Positions 1 through 12,900 of a DNA stretch of 64,000 nucleotides are shown piece after piece. Each line of letters opens with the position of its first letter. Positions within the stretch are counted from its first letter, which is position 1. This DNA is from Clarkia xantiana subsp. parviflora. Taxonomy: Eukaryota > Streptophyta > Magnoliopsida > Myrtales > Onagraceae. The notes below the pieces were generated by a model. That model was not told the DNA's origin. It worked only from the letters and a program-made list of their open reading frames with translations, and did no database searches. Location: positions 22,984,763 through 23,048,762 of the forward strand of contig JAPTYO010000007.1 in the NCBI GenBank assembly GCA_036873135.1, in the 5' to 3' direction. The translations under genes and the position numbers were made by a program.

Positions 1-1259
1 ATTTTATTTTATTACTATTATTATTATTATTATTCCATCAAAATTATTATTACTATTATTATATATATTTTTAAAAAAAAATTGACATAATTTTACATGA
101 GAAACAATCAGCTTAACAAATATCCTCGCGGGTTGACCCGCATTCATCGTTCTTTAATCAACCATTTGTTATTCAATTCCATATCAATCCGTATAAATGT
201 ACAATCAAATTAAAGTAGTATGTATAAGTGAATATTCTAAAAATATTAAGTACTACTCAACTTAATTAATTTTCTTTTAGGCATATATTTTAATTAAGTT
301 TAGGGAAATAATAGAAATTCTGAGACAAAATTCCGACGAACTGCGAGGAATAGATTTACCTTCGAATTTGTAAGAAATTTACAGAGCATAGCACTCCCTT
401 ATAAATTTATAATTGTCTGAATTCCTTTTTGGAATTTCTAGTAATAAATATTTATTTACATAAATATAAATATTTATACTTACACAAGTCAGCGAGTTAC
501 ACATAAGTTTTACCCAAAAAAAATATACACATAAGTTCAAAGTCAAAACCCAAACTAAACACCCAAACTCAACTCATAGAAATGGCAGACTAGGTCAAAT
601 GACTCGTAAATTGAAATTTTCGTTATCAATTATGATGACTTATGTATAACAATGAGTGCACAAATTATGATGCAGAGTCGTAGATAATGTATTACCCAAG
701 ATAACATCTTGGTCTTCTGAAATCTTAAGGTAATATATATGCGCCAAATATATGAATTACCTTATATATATAGTAATAGTAAAAAATAATACTGTTTGCA
801 TCAAATTAAGGGATTAAATAACATCAGCTAGTAGAGTGGAAGTATTTGATGAAACTAATAATAAAGAACCAAAAAATGGAGATCTATTAGAATTTGAAGC
901 ACAGACCTGGGAGCTTTGATTCTTTTGGTCCCAATAAAGTAATTGGTCGAGTTCCAGCAACAGAAAAAAATCACCCAGATTTAAAACGTCTCTACTTGGA
1001 GGATTTGCTCTGATACCTTGTCTCGACCTGACAATACAAAGCTCTTCTTCTCCTCGGCTCCAGAATCCACGATTCTAATCATAATAGAAATCAGGTATCC
1101 TAATATCAGTGCAGAGCTTCTTTAATCCGACTTAGCGGAAATGGATCTAACTTACCACGAATGAACAGTTGTCGTTCAGTATTCCATAAACCCTCCTAGA
1201 AGTAACTGTGCCATTTTACTGAACCCAAAATCAATCTGTATCAGCAAATTCGGATAGTT
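1..1259. other. AT-rich intergenic DNA and GAUT7 3' flank
   Basis: No supported coding region. The first 60 bases are a degenerate (ATT)n microsatellite. The part from about 900 to 1259 is probably the 3' untranslated region of the minus-strand gene that ends at 1260. No RNA gene or mobile-element terminus was recognised. Confidence 0.6.
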
Positions 1260-4200
1260 TCACGGACTTATGTTGCAGTCACTCAAAATCTGGTCGTTCC
1301 AATTTAGATGCTTCTTCCAGTAGGGTTTATATTTGCGGATTCCTAGCTCGAGCCAAGGTTTCATGTTCCCATTGTAATGCAAAACTGCAGCCTTTCTCAA
1401 ATCAGTTGTGCTGAGTTCATAGTTATGCCCCAAACCTGATAGCATCCAAGAACTGTCCAGAGCATAGATTTGGTCCTGGAAAGTAAGCAAACTTGCTCGC
1501 AAAACCGCAAAATCAATCGATTCAACATTTCCCTCCTGATCAAATATAAAAGACAAGAGAATAACAGATTAAGAAGCAAGCAATGTCCAGATTTGAGAAA
1601 ACATGATTCATTTTATAGATTTTTCCTTTCCTTTTTGTTTTTAATTTGTCTTGTTTACCATGGAAAAACTCATAGAGTTACCCCTCGTGGCGAGTTGCAA
1701 ATTGCAATTACTTAACTTTTTTTTTTTTTGGGGTGAAATTATTACTTAGCTTTACTCACACCAGTAGCATACTTTATTTCAGTAAATACATACAACTAAC
1801 TCCATATCTGTTATGGAATATAAATTTTAAAAGATTTCCCAAAATCCTTATCACTTTTAAGGTGAAATATTGGAAGAAATGAAGAGGTTTTTACCTGCTG
1901 TAAGAATAGTCTGTAAGTTTCAGTAAGCTCCAGGTCTCGCCATCTTGAGAGATCAATTAGATTCAAACCAGACATCCAAGCACATGAATCTTTGTTCAGA
2001 TTGCTCCCACCTAAGAAACTCTTCATTCGATCTAGTCTTAGAGAACATGCTTGTATCGCACCATTCACTTTCCCTCCAATATCGAGACTCCAAAGTGCTG
2101 TTAAGTCTTTCTGAACAACCACATCTTGATCCAAAACTACTAATTTTTTCAACTTTGGGAATGCCTTAGGGAGGAGATAGTGAGACTTTGAGAAGATGGA
2201 GAGGTACTCTGTCTTCATAGTAGGAGTTGATTGACCATCGCTACTTGGAATGGAGGCACGGAACTCCTCAGGCAATAAGAGAAGACCTCCTTTGTCTTGG
2301 AACTGCTGATCAAGTTTTTCAACATTCAGAACTTGGACTGTGGCTTCCTTGTAAGTATTTCTGTAGAACCATACTTCCATTGCAAAGTAATTCTCTTCAT
2401 CTGTCAGCACGTGAAAAACTATATTCTGACTATCCTGGAAAGTTTGATTAAAAGAAGAAAGATAATCAATGGCACAGCAGAGATGATTATTCAATCCAAA
2501 TTCTATCAATATACATTGCAAGAACTTACATGTGCATACGAAACGGTTGAGTTAATTACCACAGATGCTGCTAGCACATTGTTAGAGAATACAGCGATAT
2601 GTAGAAGCAATGGATCTGAGTACTTGTCAGCTTTATCTTCAAGTTGTGGAGGAGATCTAAAATAATCCACAGTTAGTCTCATAGACAAGCAGTGGAGACT
2701 TTTTGGGGTGGTCTGGGTCGCCACCTGGTAAAGGAAGGCACTCTGCTTCATATGAAAGTTCGCTTCATCCTCAGTCAAATCTAATAGTTGTCTGAACTTC
2801 TTGTCAACATTGCTGCATTCGACTGGACATGATTTAGCTTTGGTTATTACAGCTTCCATCTTTTGCATCTTCTCCCCAATCCTGCAATTGGAAGAATTAA
2901 TTGTTCAGTTTATCTAAGCTAATCACTGGAAGAAGAGTAGATAATAGAATTCATCTAGGCAACCATAACTTACTGGGATGGGAGTTCAGAATCCGTTGAA
3001 GACACACTTAATAATCGCTCAAAATCTTGAATGTTTTGTCTCATTTCACGAGTCAAGCTATCCTTAGATGGAAGTTTAGCAATACTGGGGAAGTATGCCC
3101 TTGCTTCAAAAAGACGATCTTTCATTTTCCTCACCAAAGAATCTTTGACGTCCTGTCTGTGATGTTGACGCCAAAGACAATAGGCCCCAAATTGCAACTC
3201 ACATGATTTGCCGCTTTGATCAGCAGTCTCTGTATTGCTCTTCACAGTTTTAGTAGTTTGAGGAAGAGTAGTGGCCTGCAGCCAAATTCTAACATATTAA
3301 TGGGGCTGTAATGACTAAGATTCACATAGATTTCACAATATATGAATACGCAACTCAAGTGTACATACGTTAGAGCTTATGTCTGACAACTGTGAAGTAC
3401 CTGCCATGATTCAAAAGGGGATAGAATGAAGTAGTGTGTTAGTCAATATCTAATGGTAAGAAGCAGATTTGTCTAGCGAGTAGCAACACTATTTGGCAAT
3501 AAGAAGGGGATTCATTAGCTCGTTATTCGACCGAATTAGTGAAATGACAGAATCTATCAAAAATTTCAGTGGGGTTGATAAGGAATTCTGAGGGGGCCTT
3601 ATCAGAAACTGGAAATACGATGCTTTGATAGAGAGAAGGATCCAGAATGGAATGGTTTTGAATATACGATACTTGTTGAAGCTCCAAAAGGGGAGTTGGT
3701 TATTAAAAGGAGATCAAACAACAGACCTTTTTTCTCTTCCTTCTCGTGTGAGGTTCCATTTTTGAAGATTAGCTTCTTATCTTCATTAGGCAATGTCACA
3801 GGTAAATCCTGAAATAAATATAAGCAGCAAACAGGGTCATTATAAGTAGTTTGTGTTGCATGACTCGAGCCCCAGGCTTCACTAAAGGTACGGCATATTT
3901 CTCCTGTTTATAAGGAGGCGACTAACATTGCATGCATTGGCAGTAATATTACCAATTTTATGAAGTACAGAATGATGATCATGGGTCTAAAAACTGATAT
4001 GAGGGTAGTTAGGGTAATATAAAGAGGCTATTATGCAAGCATAAGTTGCAGTCATAAGCTACATTGCATGTATAAGGAAAGTGAATACTGGTTGGTGCTT
4101 GGGTAGTACATGTTTCTGTTATTGCAATAGTCAAATATATTACAGATATTGCTATGACAATGGGTGCTAAGGATAGGGAATAGGACATAATTGCCTATCA

Positions 4201-5654
4201 TTATGGAATTCAAAGGTTCCTAACTTGCCATGATAAAGATCCAGATGACATCATGATAAATACTTGATTTTAGGCTCCTATCAGACTCTTGCTCTTTAAA
4301 TCATGTTATTTATAACTTAAAGGCTTTGGGTATTGTTTAACATGATGACGGTAATTAAAGTTGGTCTTTGGAGGCTATGTTTACTGAAAACATGTCGTTC
4401 TAGCTCAAAATTTTATGATGTTGTGTCATGTCAGAAATTGAAAGATCTACAGGAAACCTCCCGATGAACAAAAGCCTAAGCCATCTTTCTGCTATGCATT
4501 TTAAGTAGAGAAAGATCTAATATGAGCTAAAGTATAACTCACAGTTAAATGGCTTCGCTCATAAGCAGAAGTATCTATAATTAAGGCATATAGAATAGTC
4601 ATAAAAAAAAATTCTAATTGAGCAGCCACAACAAGCAGTTCAGCTGAAAAGGAAACAATTGAAGTATCCTCCAGAGACTTATTTTGCAGAAATTAACAGT
4701 CACTTAGGACAAGAACGGTAAAGGCACCTTAGGAAGAGTAGGTCCCAACTTTTTAATTAAATAGTCAACGTGTCTTGTTTGATTCTTCTGCACCATAAAA
4801 AAAAAACAATTCATAATTTGATTAGAAGTGCATAACAGTGTTGAATATAATAGCATACAGTAAAAGCATTTCCACAATTGGGATGTAAAATTTCCAATTA
4901 CAAGTACTACTATAATCTGCAAATTTTACATGCTTTTGGATTCTTCAGAAGGTAAACCACCAAAACAAAGTCTGTCGAATCTGCATACATAAACAACTCT
5001 ACCTTAGTTATAGACTGTATCTCTGGCCCGCGAATCTCCAAGTTGGTGATAGTTCTAACGTTATTCTCCTTCAAATTCACAAACAACAAAACCCGAGTTG
5101 GTTGGTGAGGTTCAGAAGTGTAAAAGTGGAAGATGCTTGTAAAAAAACAAATGAATTCAAATTCCTTACTGGAACTGGATCGTGCTGGTCAGACAAGTAA
5201 CCTGAGAATGAGAGATACAGATCAGGGCTACACTAAAGAGAGGCTGGAAGCAAATAGTGCCAGTTACAATTGTCACTTCAAAATAAGTTATGTTTCTAGT
5301 GAAGTACAACTGAGATATTAGTACAAAATTAAAGCCGACAGCCAATGAAGATTCAACCAAAGAACAATCTAGCACGCATTACTGGAAGACATCTTAGATT
5401 CAGCAAATCAGACAGAAAAATGACAGAGATCTGATGAAATGAGCAACATATCAGCTAAATTAGCGGCAGATCTGAGCAAAAAAGATACCAGTAGAAACAG
5501 AGAGGATTCCGTTGTGAAGACCGAGTAGAAAGCCAAGAGGAACGAGCATAGAGAGGAGTATAATGAGGCCTAACACTGCAAGCGCCAGACCTCTCCATCG
5601 CCTTTTACTACCGGCGCCGACGCCGGCACCGCCTCCACCTCCACCTCCTTTCAT
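1260..5654 (-). CDS. GAUT7: GAUT7-like galacturonosyltransferase (GT8 family)
   Basis: Golgi type II membrane protein of the pectin (homogalacturonan) synthesis complex. In Arabidopsis GAUT7 anchors the catalytic partner GAUT1 in the Golgi. Exons read on the minus strand: 5654-5489, an uncertain exon near 5121-5003, 4787-4728, 3808-3727, 3400-3369, 3275-2974, 2881-2530, 2434-1895 and 1535-1260. From the third exon on, all phases join cleanly. The N-terminus starts MKGGGGGGG, has a KRRWRG basic stretch, then one hydrophobic anchor. The stem carries the [12 protein letters not shown] cysteine motif. The GT8 domain keeps a DxD motif as DQD (usual family form DDD) in [13 protein letters not shown], followed by [13 protein letters not shown], and the protein ends with [13 protein letters not shown] and DCNISP. 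The ATG at 5654 was chosen because the in-frame codon upstream is GTG. The exon 1 to exon 2 junction does not join in phase with the obvious splice sites, so either exon 2 is short or there is an indel. Naming rests on recalled similarity across the whole protein. Confidence 0.93.
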
Positions 5655-6221
5655 CTCCGCCACCGCTTCTCTATCTCATGATCTCACCGCCGAAACACTG
5701 AATTCTAGGAAGAAAATTGACGACTGTATGAGCAACAATCGAGCACCAACACCGCAAAGCAGATCGGTTGCCACTTGCCACTATACACACGGATTAAGAT
5801 TCAGTCCTCTACTCCGCTTCTGAGAGAATATTAATATCAGTAGCAGTATCAGTATCAGTATCAGTATCAGTGGCAGTATCAAGCAAGCCTCCGTCAGCAG
5901 AACCCTCCGCCGCTGTCAGCACTCTCCGATTGCGATCGCAGTACCACACTCCACTTTGCAGAATTTTACCCAAAGAGAGCGAGAGAGAGAGCACGTGGGA
6001 ATGAATCTGCTGGTGTTGGAGGTGGGGTGGCGTGATCCAAGTCCAGTGGATTACACGTGGCACGATCCTAGCGGATAACCTCTTGACTCCCTGAGCATGC
6101 GCCCGGTTCGCCGTACACCGAGGCAGTTTTTTTTTGGTAAGATTTTTTTTTTTTTTGGGTAAGAGCCGAGGCAGTTTCAAATGGTTACACTTGCACAATT
6201 TTTTTTTAATTGGTAGTAATA
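5655..6221. promoter_or_regulatory. GAUT7 upstream region with hexanucleotide repeat
   Basis: Presumed promoter and 5' UTR of the minus-strand GAUT7-like gene. It holds a (GTATCA)n-like microsatellite at about 5837-5882 and a GA run near 5977-5990, both common in plant 5' regions. No TATA box was assigned with confidence. Confidence 0.4.
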
Positions 6222-6231
6222 CTATTAATAA

Positions 6232-6894
6232 GTGAAGGGTGGGTCTTTTGGTACCGTTTGCAAAAATTACACTGTTCATATCATTAGTATTTTTTGTATC
6301 GAATTGGTACCATATGTTTCCAAACTTTACTGTTTTGGTACTTCCGTTACCATTCCGTCAAAAACGGCCGTTAAATGGCATGCGACAAGCACGTGAGCAG
6401 CCCAAAACTTTCAATTTTGTTACAATTTAGTCCATCTAATGCATCCTTAACTTTTATTTTGTTCAATTTAGTCCTAAAATTTCAAAACCAAACCATTTTC
6501 CCAAATTGACCTAGCCGGACCTAGCCTAGGGCTAGGTCTGACCCTGGGTCAGGGTCGCCTGTGTCCGGTGACCCCGACACAGGGTCGGACCTGCCATGAC
6601 TAGGTTCGGCTAGGTCAATTTGGGAAAATCATTTGGTTTTGAAATTTTAGGACTAAATCGAATAAAATAAAAGTTAATGATGCATTAGATGGACTAAATT
6701 GTAACAAAATTGAAAGTTTTGGGCTGTTCACGTGCATGACACATGCCATTAACAGCCGTTTTTGACGGAATGGTAACGGAAGTACCAAAACAGTAAGATT
6801 TGGAAACATATGGTACCAATTCGGTACAAAAAAATACTAATGGTATGAACAGTGTAATTTGTGCAAACATGTGATACCAAAAGGACCATTAACC
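6232..6894. mobile_element. Foldback / Mutator-like MITE with very long inverted arms
   Basis: The two halves are inverted copies of each other almost to the centre (about 6563). For example the block around 6307-6370 (TTTCCAAAC...GTTTTGGTACTTCCGTTACC) recurs on the other strand at about 6750-6810. The element is flanked by a 10-bp direct repeat CTATTAATAA at 6222-6231 and 6895-6904. Target duplications of 8-11 bp with long terminal inverted repeats are typical of Mutator-like elements, so that superfamily is inferred. There is no transposase. The arm sequence resembles a dispersed plant repeat, which is recognition from memory only. Confidence 0.8.
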
Positions 6895-6904
6895 CTATTA
6901 ATAA

Positions 6905-8126
6905 TAGTTACACAATTCTACTAGGGTGTGTAATCGTGAGTGTCAATGAAATCAACTCGAGGGCTACATACACTATAAAGACTAGTGAGAGGCCGGTAGT
7001 TCGTGAATGTATTTTGTACACTTAATTGGACATCTATTTAATTTTATTGGTGCATCTAAATAGAGTTCAATTTAATGTATTTTTATATAATTTTTATTTA
7101 TTTATTATTGAATTTATCTTGAATTCGTATCAAAGGATATCATATATTTAAAATATGCTCATTTTATGTTCAGTTGGATAAGCTTTGAAATTGAAAGTTT
7201 AAGTGGTTAGTTTTAACAAAAATAAAATTTTGGTAAATATTCCTAATTAGCTTAAAATTTAGGTAGTAAATTTGTTATTAACCATATATTATTAAAACAC
7301 AATACACCTTAATCTTGCACTTAGAAATCTCAACCGTTAAAATTTGAAGCTTTGATATTGTTATTGTATTAGTTTGAATTTTTTATATATTTTATTTGTA
7401 TCACTTTCAGATGATCAATTTTGTTTGAAATAAATTTGTTGTCAATGTTTAACTAGTTGTGAAAATATAGGCAAATGTTCATAATAAAGTTATTATACAG
7501 AAAATGTAGCCACAATGTCCAATGATGGAGTGTTACATAGAGGTAAGTGGAAAGCAACTAAACTTTTGTTATTTTTACTAAATTATAATTTTTTTTTTTT
7601 TACCATACTCCAGAGTAGTATACTTTTGGTTTTTTATTATTAACGGATGAACTTAATTGTAACATATATAAAACTTTAAAAGCATGGAAAAAAAATATAT
7701 GTAAGAACAAAGACTTCCCTGGCCCTTGTAATATATAAGATTTTTTATTTTGTTTTTCCAATTTCGGGTATGAACATTAAAATTAAATCCTCCTAAAGAG
7801 GCGTCTCCAAAGCAATTCGAATTCGGTCGTCCTACGAATACAACTCGCTTCCCAAACTATGGTAAAATATGATTCGTCTAAAAATGTACCATCAGTCACT
7901 TACATAAAGAAATTTGTAACCCGATATCGCATCAAAATCAACATTCCAACCATGAAACTCGTATCATACTTACTGTCGAATTATAGTTGTTCTGGGTTCG
8001 ATCTTAAAAAAAAAAAAAAAAACTTGTGTTTTCGAGTCATCCACCTTTATCCTTCTGGGGCAGAGCATCATCGTATGGACTCCGTGCGCATTTCAACCGT
8101 TCAAAATCAATTGAAGCAGATTAAGC
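6905..8126. other. AT-rich intergenic DNA
   Basis: Nothing coding is supported between the foldback element and the kinase fragment. Poly-A and poly-T runs and low-complexity AT sequence dominate. The open frame at 7859-8176 is not supported by any recognisable motif, and its right end overlaps the kinase relic on the other strand. Confidence 0.5.
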
Positions 8127-8487
8127 AGATGTCGAGTTCGTGCTCAATCCTTCGTTATGTAATATCGTCTCAATGATCTTGACAATTTCGGACATTGTCG
8201 GGCGGGCCGAAGCAAATTCAGATTCTTCCACATACTACATCGCTAATTCTACGAATATGCTGAACCCGTCGAGATAATAGTTCAAGCTTTTGATTGTTGG
8301 GTCGATCATGTCCTGCAATCCGTAAAATTTCTCATCGACTGCGTCCATTGTGTTACGAACCTCCTGAACAATGTACTTTCCCTTGCCAATTATCAACTCA
8401 AGTACAACGATTCCAAAACTATAAACATCACTTTTATCGGTAAGCTGTTGAATCATGTAATATTCAAGATCTAGTAACCCTGCACCG
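8127..8487 (-). pseudogene. LRR receptor-like kinase fragment (last exon)
   Basis: The minus strand reads the C-terminal part of a plant receptor kinase. An intron acceptor (GCGGTGCAG) at about 8488 leads into [20 protein letters not shown], then [10 protein letters not shown] (kinase subdomain IX), then [15 protein letters not shown]. An in-frame TAG at about 8240 replaces the codon after VELAM, but homology continues past it (YVEESEFASARPTMSEIVK), and a second in-frame TAA follows TNSTSA. The GYL[D]PEYY...GKYIV[R]EV pattern fits the At5g49770/HPCA1-like LRR-VIII group by recall. No extracellular domain or other kinase exon is nearby, so this is a decayed fragment rather than a truncated prediction. 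Confidence 0.85.
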
Positions 8488-9484
8488 CGAAATCCATTGT
8501 TAATAGATTACTTCAAATTAATATGGAGTTTATGTTTTGTTTAAGAAATCTCTTAAATAAATTTTAATATTTACACGACCACTGTAAAATTGTGTTGTGT
8601 TTAAGAAGAAAAACTATTTGACGCATGGCACACTTGGCTTATGATAAACATCAAACATACATAAGAATTATATTGCATTATTATTATTATTGTTATTATT
8701 ATTATTTTATTTGGTGATTTTTTTGTAGTATATTACACTACTGTAAACACAAACGCAGTATTTTTGTAATTTTTTTTGTTATGGATCAAATTACTATTTG
8801 AATTTTGATTAAATTACAAGTTGTTATTCAAACTTTAATTTAAAAAAAATAGATATTTAAACTTCTAATTTTCGAGCTAATTGTTATATTCGTTATAAAT
8901 CCTGTCAAATTGGAGAGAAACAAAGCAAGTGCTGGCTATGTGAGGTTTTTTTATAAGTACCCAAGATAGATTTGTCAAGAAATTGAAAGTATTGTAACAA
9001 AATACCTTCAATTGGATACTCAATTAAAAGACACCGTTAAAAATTATGAATGTCTAATTGAATGTATTTCGTTGCAATCATTTCTACTTATCACTGATTC
9101 CATTCAATATTTGATACACATAAAAAAAACTTTACGTGGCCGGAATATACTTCTTCTATATCTATTTTGACGATAATTTTAACAGATGTAACAATTTATT
9201 CGAAAATTAAAAATTTATGTCACAAATTTTATATAACATTAAAATTTATGTATCAATTTATATATTGATCAAAGTACACACATTGATTTGTTATTAACCC
9301 TTTTATTCTATTGGCAAACAAAAAAAAAGCTTTTATTCGAGTCTTTCTATTATGGTGCTTGTGGTTTTTTTTTTTTTGTGCATTTTATTCCTTAAAGTGA
9401 ATTCTATGCGACGCAAATTGGAGTTATATTAAAAAAAATAATTTTAAATTTTTATTTATGTTACAATTAAGTACTCTTTAACAT

Positions 9485-9524
<40 letters not shown>

Positions 9525-9724
9525 TATATTATAATATATATAATATGTTTGTAGAGAATGATAGAAAATCCATTTTTATTCCTTTTTTTTTTTTTTTTTT
9601 TTTTCTAAACTTTATTCCTTGAGTTAACCCCTTCCTTAAACCCTACTTATTACATACAGTAGCGCAATCCCTTCCTCATTTCTCCGCAACAAGAAATCGA
9701 TCAAGCTCTGCTGAACTGGAGACG
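8488..9724. other. AT-rich intergenic DNA and DEAD-box gene promoter
   Basis: No coding region. It contains a (TA)n microsatellite at about 9488-9535, a long poly-T tract at about 9582-9604 and a telo-box-like AAACCCTA near 9637, about 90 bases before the helicase start codon. Telo-boxes are common near plant genes for translation and organelle functions. Confidence 0.45.
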
Positions 9725-12700
9725 ATGATGCGTGCTGTTCTCAGGAAATCATCTCCCTCTTCCATACATCTGAATCGCGCACTCGCTGGCGCCCTAACCT
9801 CACTCCAGATCACCGCACCATTAGCCGAGCTTCCACGTTCTAACTGCGATTCTACTGCCGTCGGCGAAGACGGCCGTTTCTCCCAGTTCCGAAATCCGGG
9901 GAAGTCCTCCCGGTCCAACCCAGTGCGGGAATTTCATGCAGCGTCTGGTGCGTTGAACTTTAGGGCATCGCTTACATCTGCTGCAGAGTTTCCTGCAGCT
10001 GAATTCTCCACCAACGATGATGATAGGTTTTCCAAAGGAGCAATTAGCAGCGAGGAGGGGCTTGAGATATCGAAGCTTGGAATTGATGAAGAGATTGTGT
10101 CTGCCTTAGCGAAGAAGGGTATCACCAAGCTCTTTCCAATTCAGGTAATGTGTACCCTGCAATTTATTCATCGAATTTCCTCAATGTTTCTTGCATCGTG
10201 ATTATGGTTAAGAATCAGGCTAATTGCTGCAACTTGTTTGTCCTGTCGTTTTTGTACAGCGAGCTGTTCTTGAACCAGCAATGCAAGGACGGGACATGAT
10301 TGGCCGAGCAAGAACTGGAACAGGGAAGACTCTTGCTTTTGGAATCCCCATTATGGACAAAATCATCAAGTTTAACGCAAAGCACGGGTTGGTTTCCGTC
10401 GCTATCTTTTGCTAATGAGTTGGCTGAAATGAAAGTTTATTTTGCTAGTTTGGTGCTAAGTGTGGTTGCTCTATGAAAAGAAAGTTTATTTTGCTTGTTT
10501 GGTGCTAAGAGTGGTTGGTCTATGAAATGTGTAATGCAGGCGTGGAAGGAATCCTTTAGCTTTGGTTTTGGCTCCAACCAGAGAACTTGCACGGCAAGTG
10601 GAGAAGGAATTTCATGATTCTGCTCCAAACCTGGACACGATGTGTGTTTATGGGGGTACACCCATCAGCAGCCAAATGCGGCAGCTTGATTATGGTGTTG
10701 ATGTTGTTGTTGGAACTCCTGGTCGTGTCATCGACTTGCTGAGGAGAGGTTCCCTTGATTTAAAACAAGTTCAGTTTGTTGTTCTTGATGAAGCTGATCA
10801 GATGCTTGCTGTGGGTTTTGAGGAAGATGTGGAAACTATCTTGCAGAGCTTGCCACAAAATAGGCAGAGTTTGATGTTTTCTGCAACAATGCCTAATTGG
10901 ATACAAGGCCTTACAAGGAAGTACCTAAAAGATCCCCTCACTGTTGATCTTGTGAGTGAATTAATTTTATGCCGACATGTTGATGAATTGAAACTTTTCT
11001 CTTTGGTGGTTAATTTATCTTTTTGCAACATCTGGATTCTAACACAAATTCCCAATCATTTGAACAGTTCCCTAAAGTTTTGAAATGACTTATCATTTCA
11101 ATCCATCTATTTGATTTAATTGTGATTTTGTAAGTGGCCTAAGTTTATCAACTACATGTTTTGGAAGTTTGCCATCAGCATGATGCCTTCTGGTCTCTAT
11201 ATTTAGGATATACTAGTAACTAGTGCAGGAAAGACTCATTGTAATTGATATAATCAGTGAAAATAAACAATTATTTGGCAGGTTGGAGATTCTGATCAGA
11301 AGTTGGCAGATGGAATCTCTTTATTTTCAATTGCGTCAGATATGTATGGGAAAGCATCAATCCTTGGACCTTTGATTACGGTATAAATACAGAACATTGC
11401 GTTTTATTTGATGCTACAACTATTGCGACGAGTGGTCTGCTCTGTCCTAGTTGCAATTAAATTTCTTGGGATTTGTTGGTTTATGATTTATTTTTATGAT
11501 GCGTGTGTAGGAACATGCAAAAGGTGGTAAATGCATAGTTTTCACTCAAACAAAAAGGGATGCTGATAGATTGGCGTATGATTTGGCTCGAACCTACAGA
11601 TGCGAGGCTTTACATGGGGACATCTCACAAAGACAAAGGGAAAGAACACTTGCAGGCTTCCGAGAGGGGCATTGCAATATTTTAGTTGCTACTGATGTTG
11701 CCGCTCGTGGTCTTGACATTCCTAATGTTGACTTGGTTAGTTGAAATTACGTTTTCTTCTCTTACTATTTGAAGTTTATTGCACCTACATTTGCCAAACT
11801 GCTTTTTTTTCATCCCCATGCTTCTCTTTCTGTTGCTATCTATGTTATCTGTTTCTCTTATCCTGTTGCTACTTACTTTGCTACTTTTTTTTTCTAGGTC
11901 ATTCATTATGAGCTTCCCAACTCATCAGAGATATTTGTCCATCGATCAGGAAGAACAGGCCGAGCTGGAAAGAAAGGAAGTGCCATCCTTATTTACACAC
12001 AGGATCAGGCAAGAGCTGTGAGGATTATTGAGCGTGAAGTAGGAAGCAAATTTACAGAGGTTAAATTCCCTTCTCTATTCCACTTTGTTTTCTAGTCTTT
12101 TCTGGATGAACTTAAACCGTAAAAGCTAATTTCTGATGCACATTACATGGTTATCATTTTAGATATAGTTCTGCATAAAAAGTCTGAATATGAACAGCAT
12201 CACTGCGATAGAGACGATAGGGACAGTTATTGTGTTCTCAAAACTAGTTCTTCAATGCATTATTTTCTCTTGGAGTGTGCTCTTACTAGTGTAGTGATAA
12301 CAAAGACGCTATGGATGCTGATTGTTTCTTTTAAATGTTCAGCTACCACGAATTTCTGTTGAGGGAGGAGATTCAGACTTGTTGAACTACAGGAGTGGTG
12401 GTGGCCGTTTTGGTGGTGGTGGTGATCGCCGGACTGGTGATGGAGGTTATGGGCGGTCTGGAAGTTCTGATTTTGGCCGTCGTTCTGGTGGCTACGGTGG
12501 CTCTGGCAGCCGTTTTGGCTCCTTTGGTGGGCCCAGCTCGGGTCAGTCAAGTGGTGGCTTCGGTTCATCCAACTCAGGCAGGTCCGGAGGTTTTGGTGGT
12601 TCTGATTTTGGTCAATCGGGTGGGTTTAGAGACTCTAGACCGGGTCGCTCTGGTGGGTTTGGAGATTTTGGATCGAGTCGCTCTGGCGGGTTTGGAGATT

Positions 12701-12900
12701 CTGGACCGGGTCGTTCTAGCGGGTTTGGAGAATTCGGAGCGGGTCGTTCAGGCGGGTTTGGGAACTCTGGTGGGTCAGGGCGATCAGGTGGGTTTGGTGA
12801 AGGCAATTACAACAGGAGCAGTGGTGGCTTCGGCAGTTCGCCGGGTCGCTTTGGAGATGACAGGAATGATGATCCTAAACCGGGGAACAGATCCTTCTGA
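9725..12900 (+). CDS. RH53: Mitochondrial DEAD-box RNA helicase, PMH1/PMH2 (RH9/RH53) type
   Basis: ATP-dependent RNA helicase. Arabidopsis PMH1/PMH2 act in mitochondria on group II intron splicing and RNP complexes. Seven exons join in phase into 667 residues: 9725-10144, 10260-10387, 10540-10951, 11282-11380, 11511-11735, 11898-12059 and 12343-12900. All helicase motifs are visible: Q motif ending KLFPIQ, motif I ARTGTGKT, Ia APTRELA, Ib TPGR, II DEAD, III SAT, IV IVFTQT, V ARGLDI and [12 protein letters not shown]. The N-terminus is rich in Arg, Ser and Ala with few acids, as expected for a mitochondrial presequence. The C-terminal tail of about 180 residues is Gly/Ser/Phe/Arg-rich with repeated GRSGGFG units, as in this subfamily. 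Two ATGs lie in tandem at 9725 and 9728, and either may be used. RH9 versus RH53 cannot be separated by eye. Confidence 0.96.
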
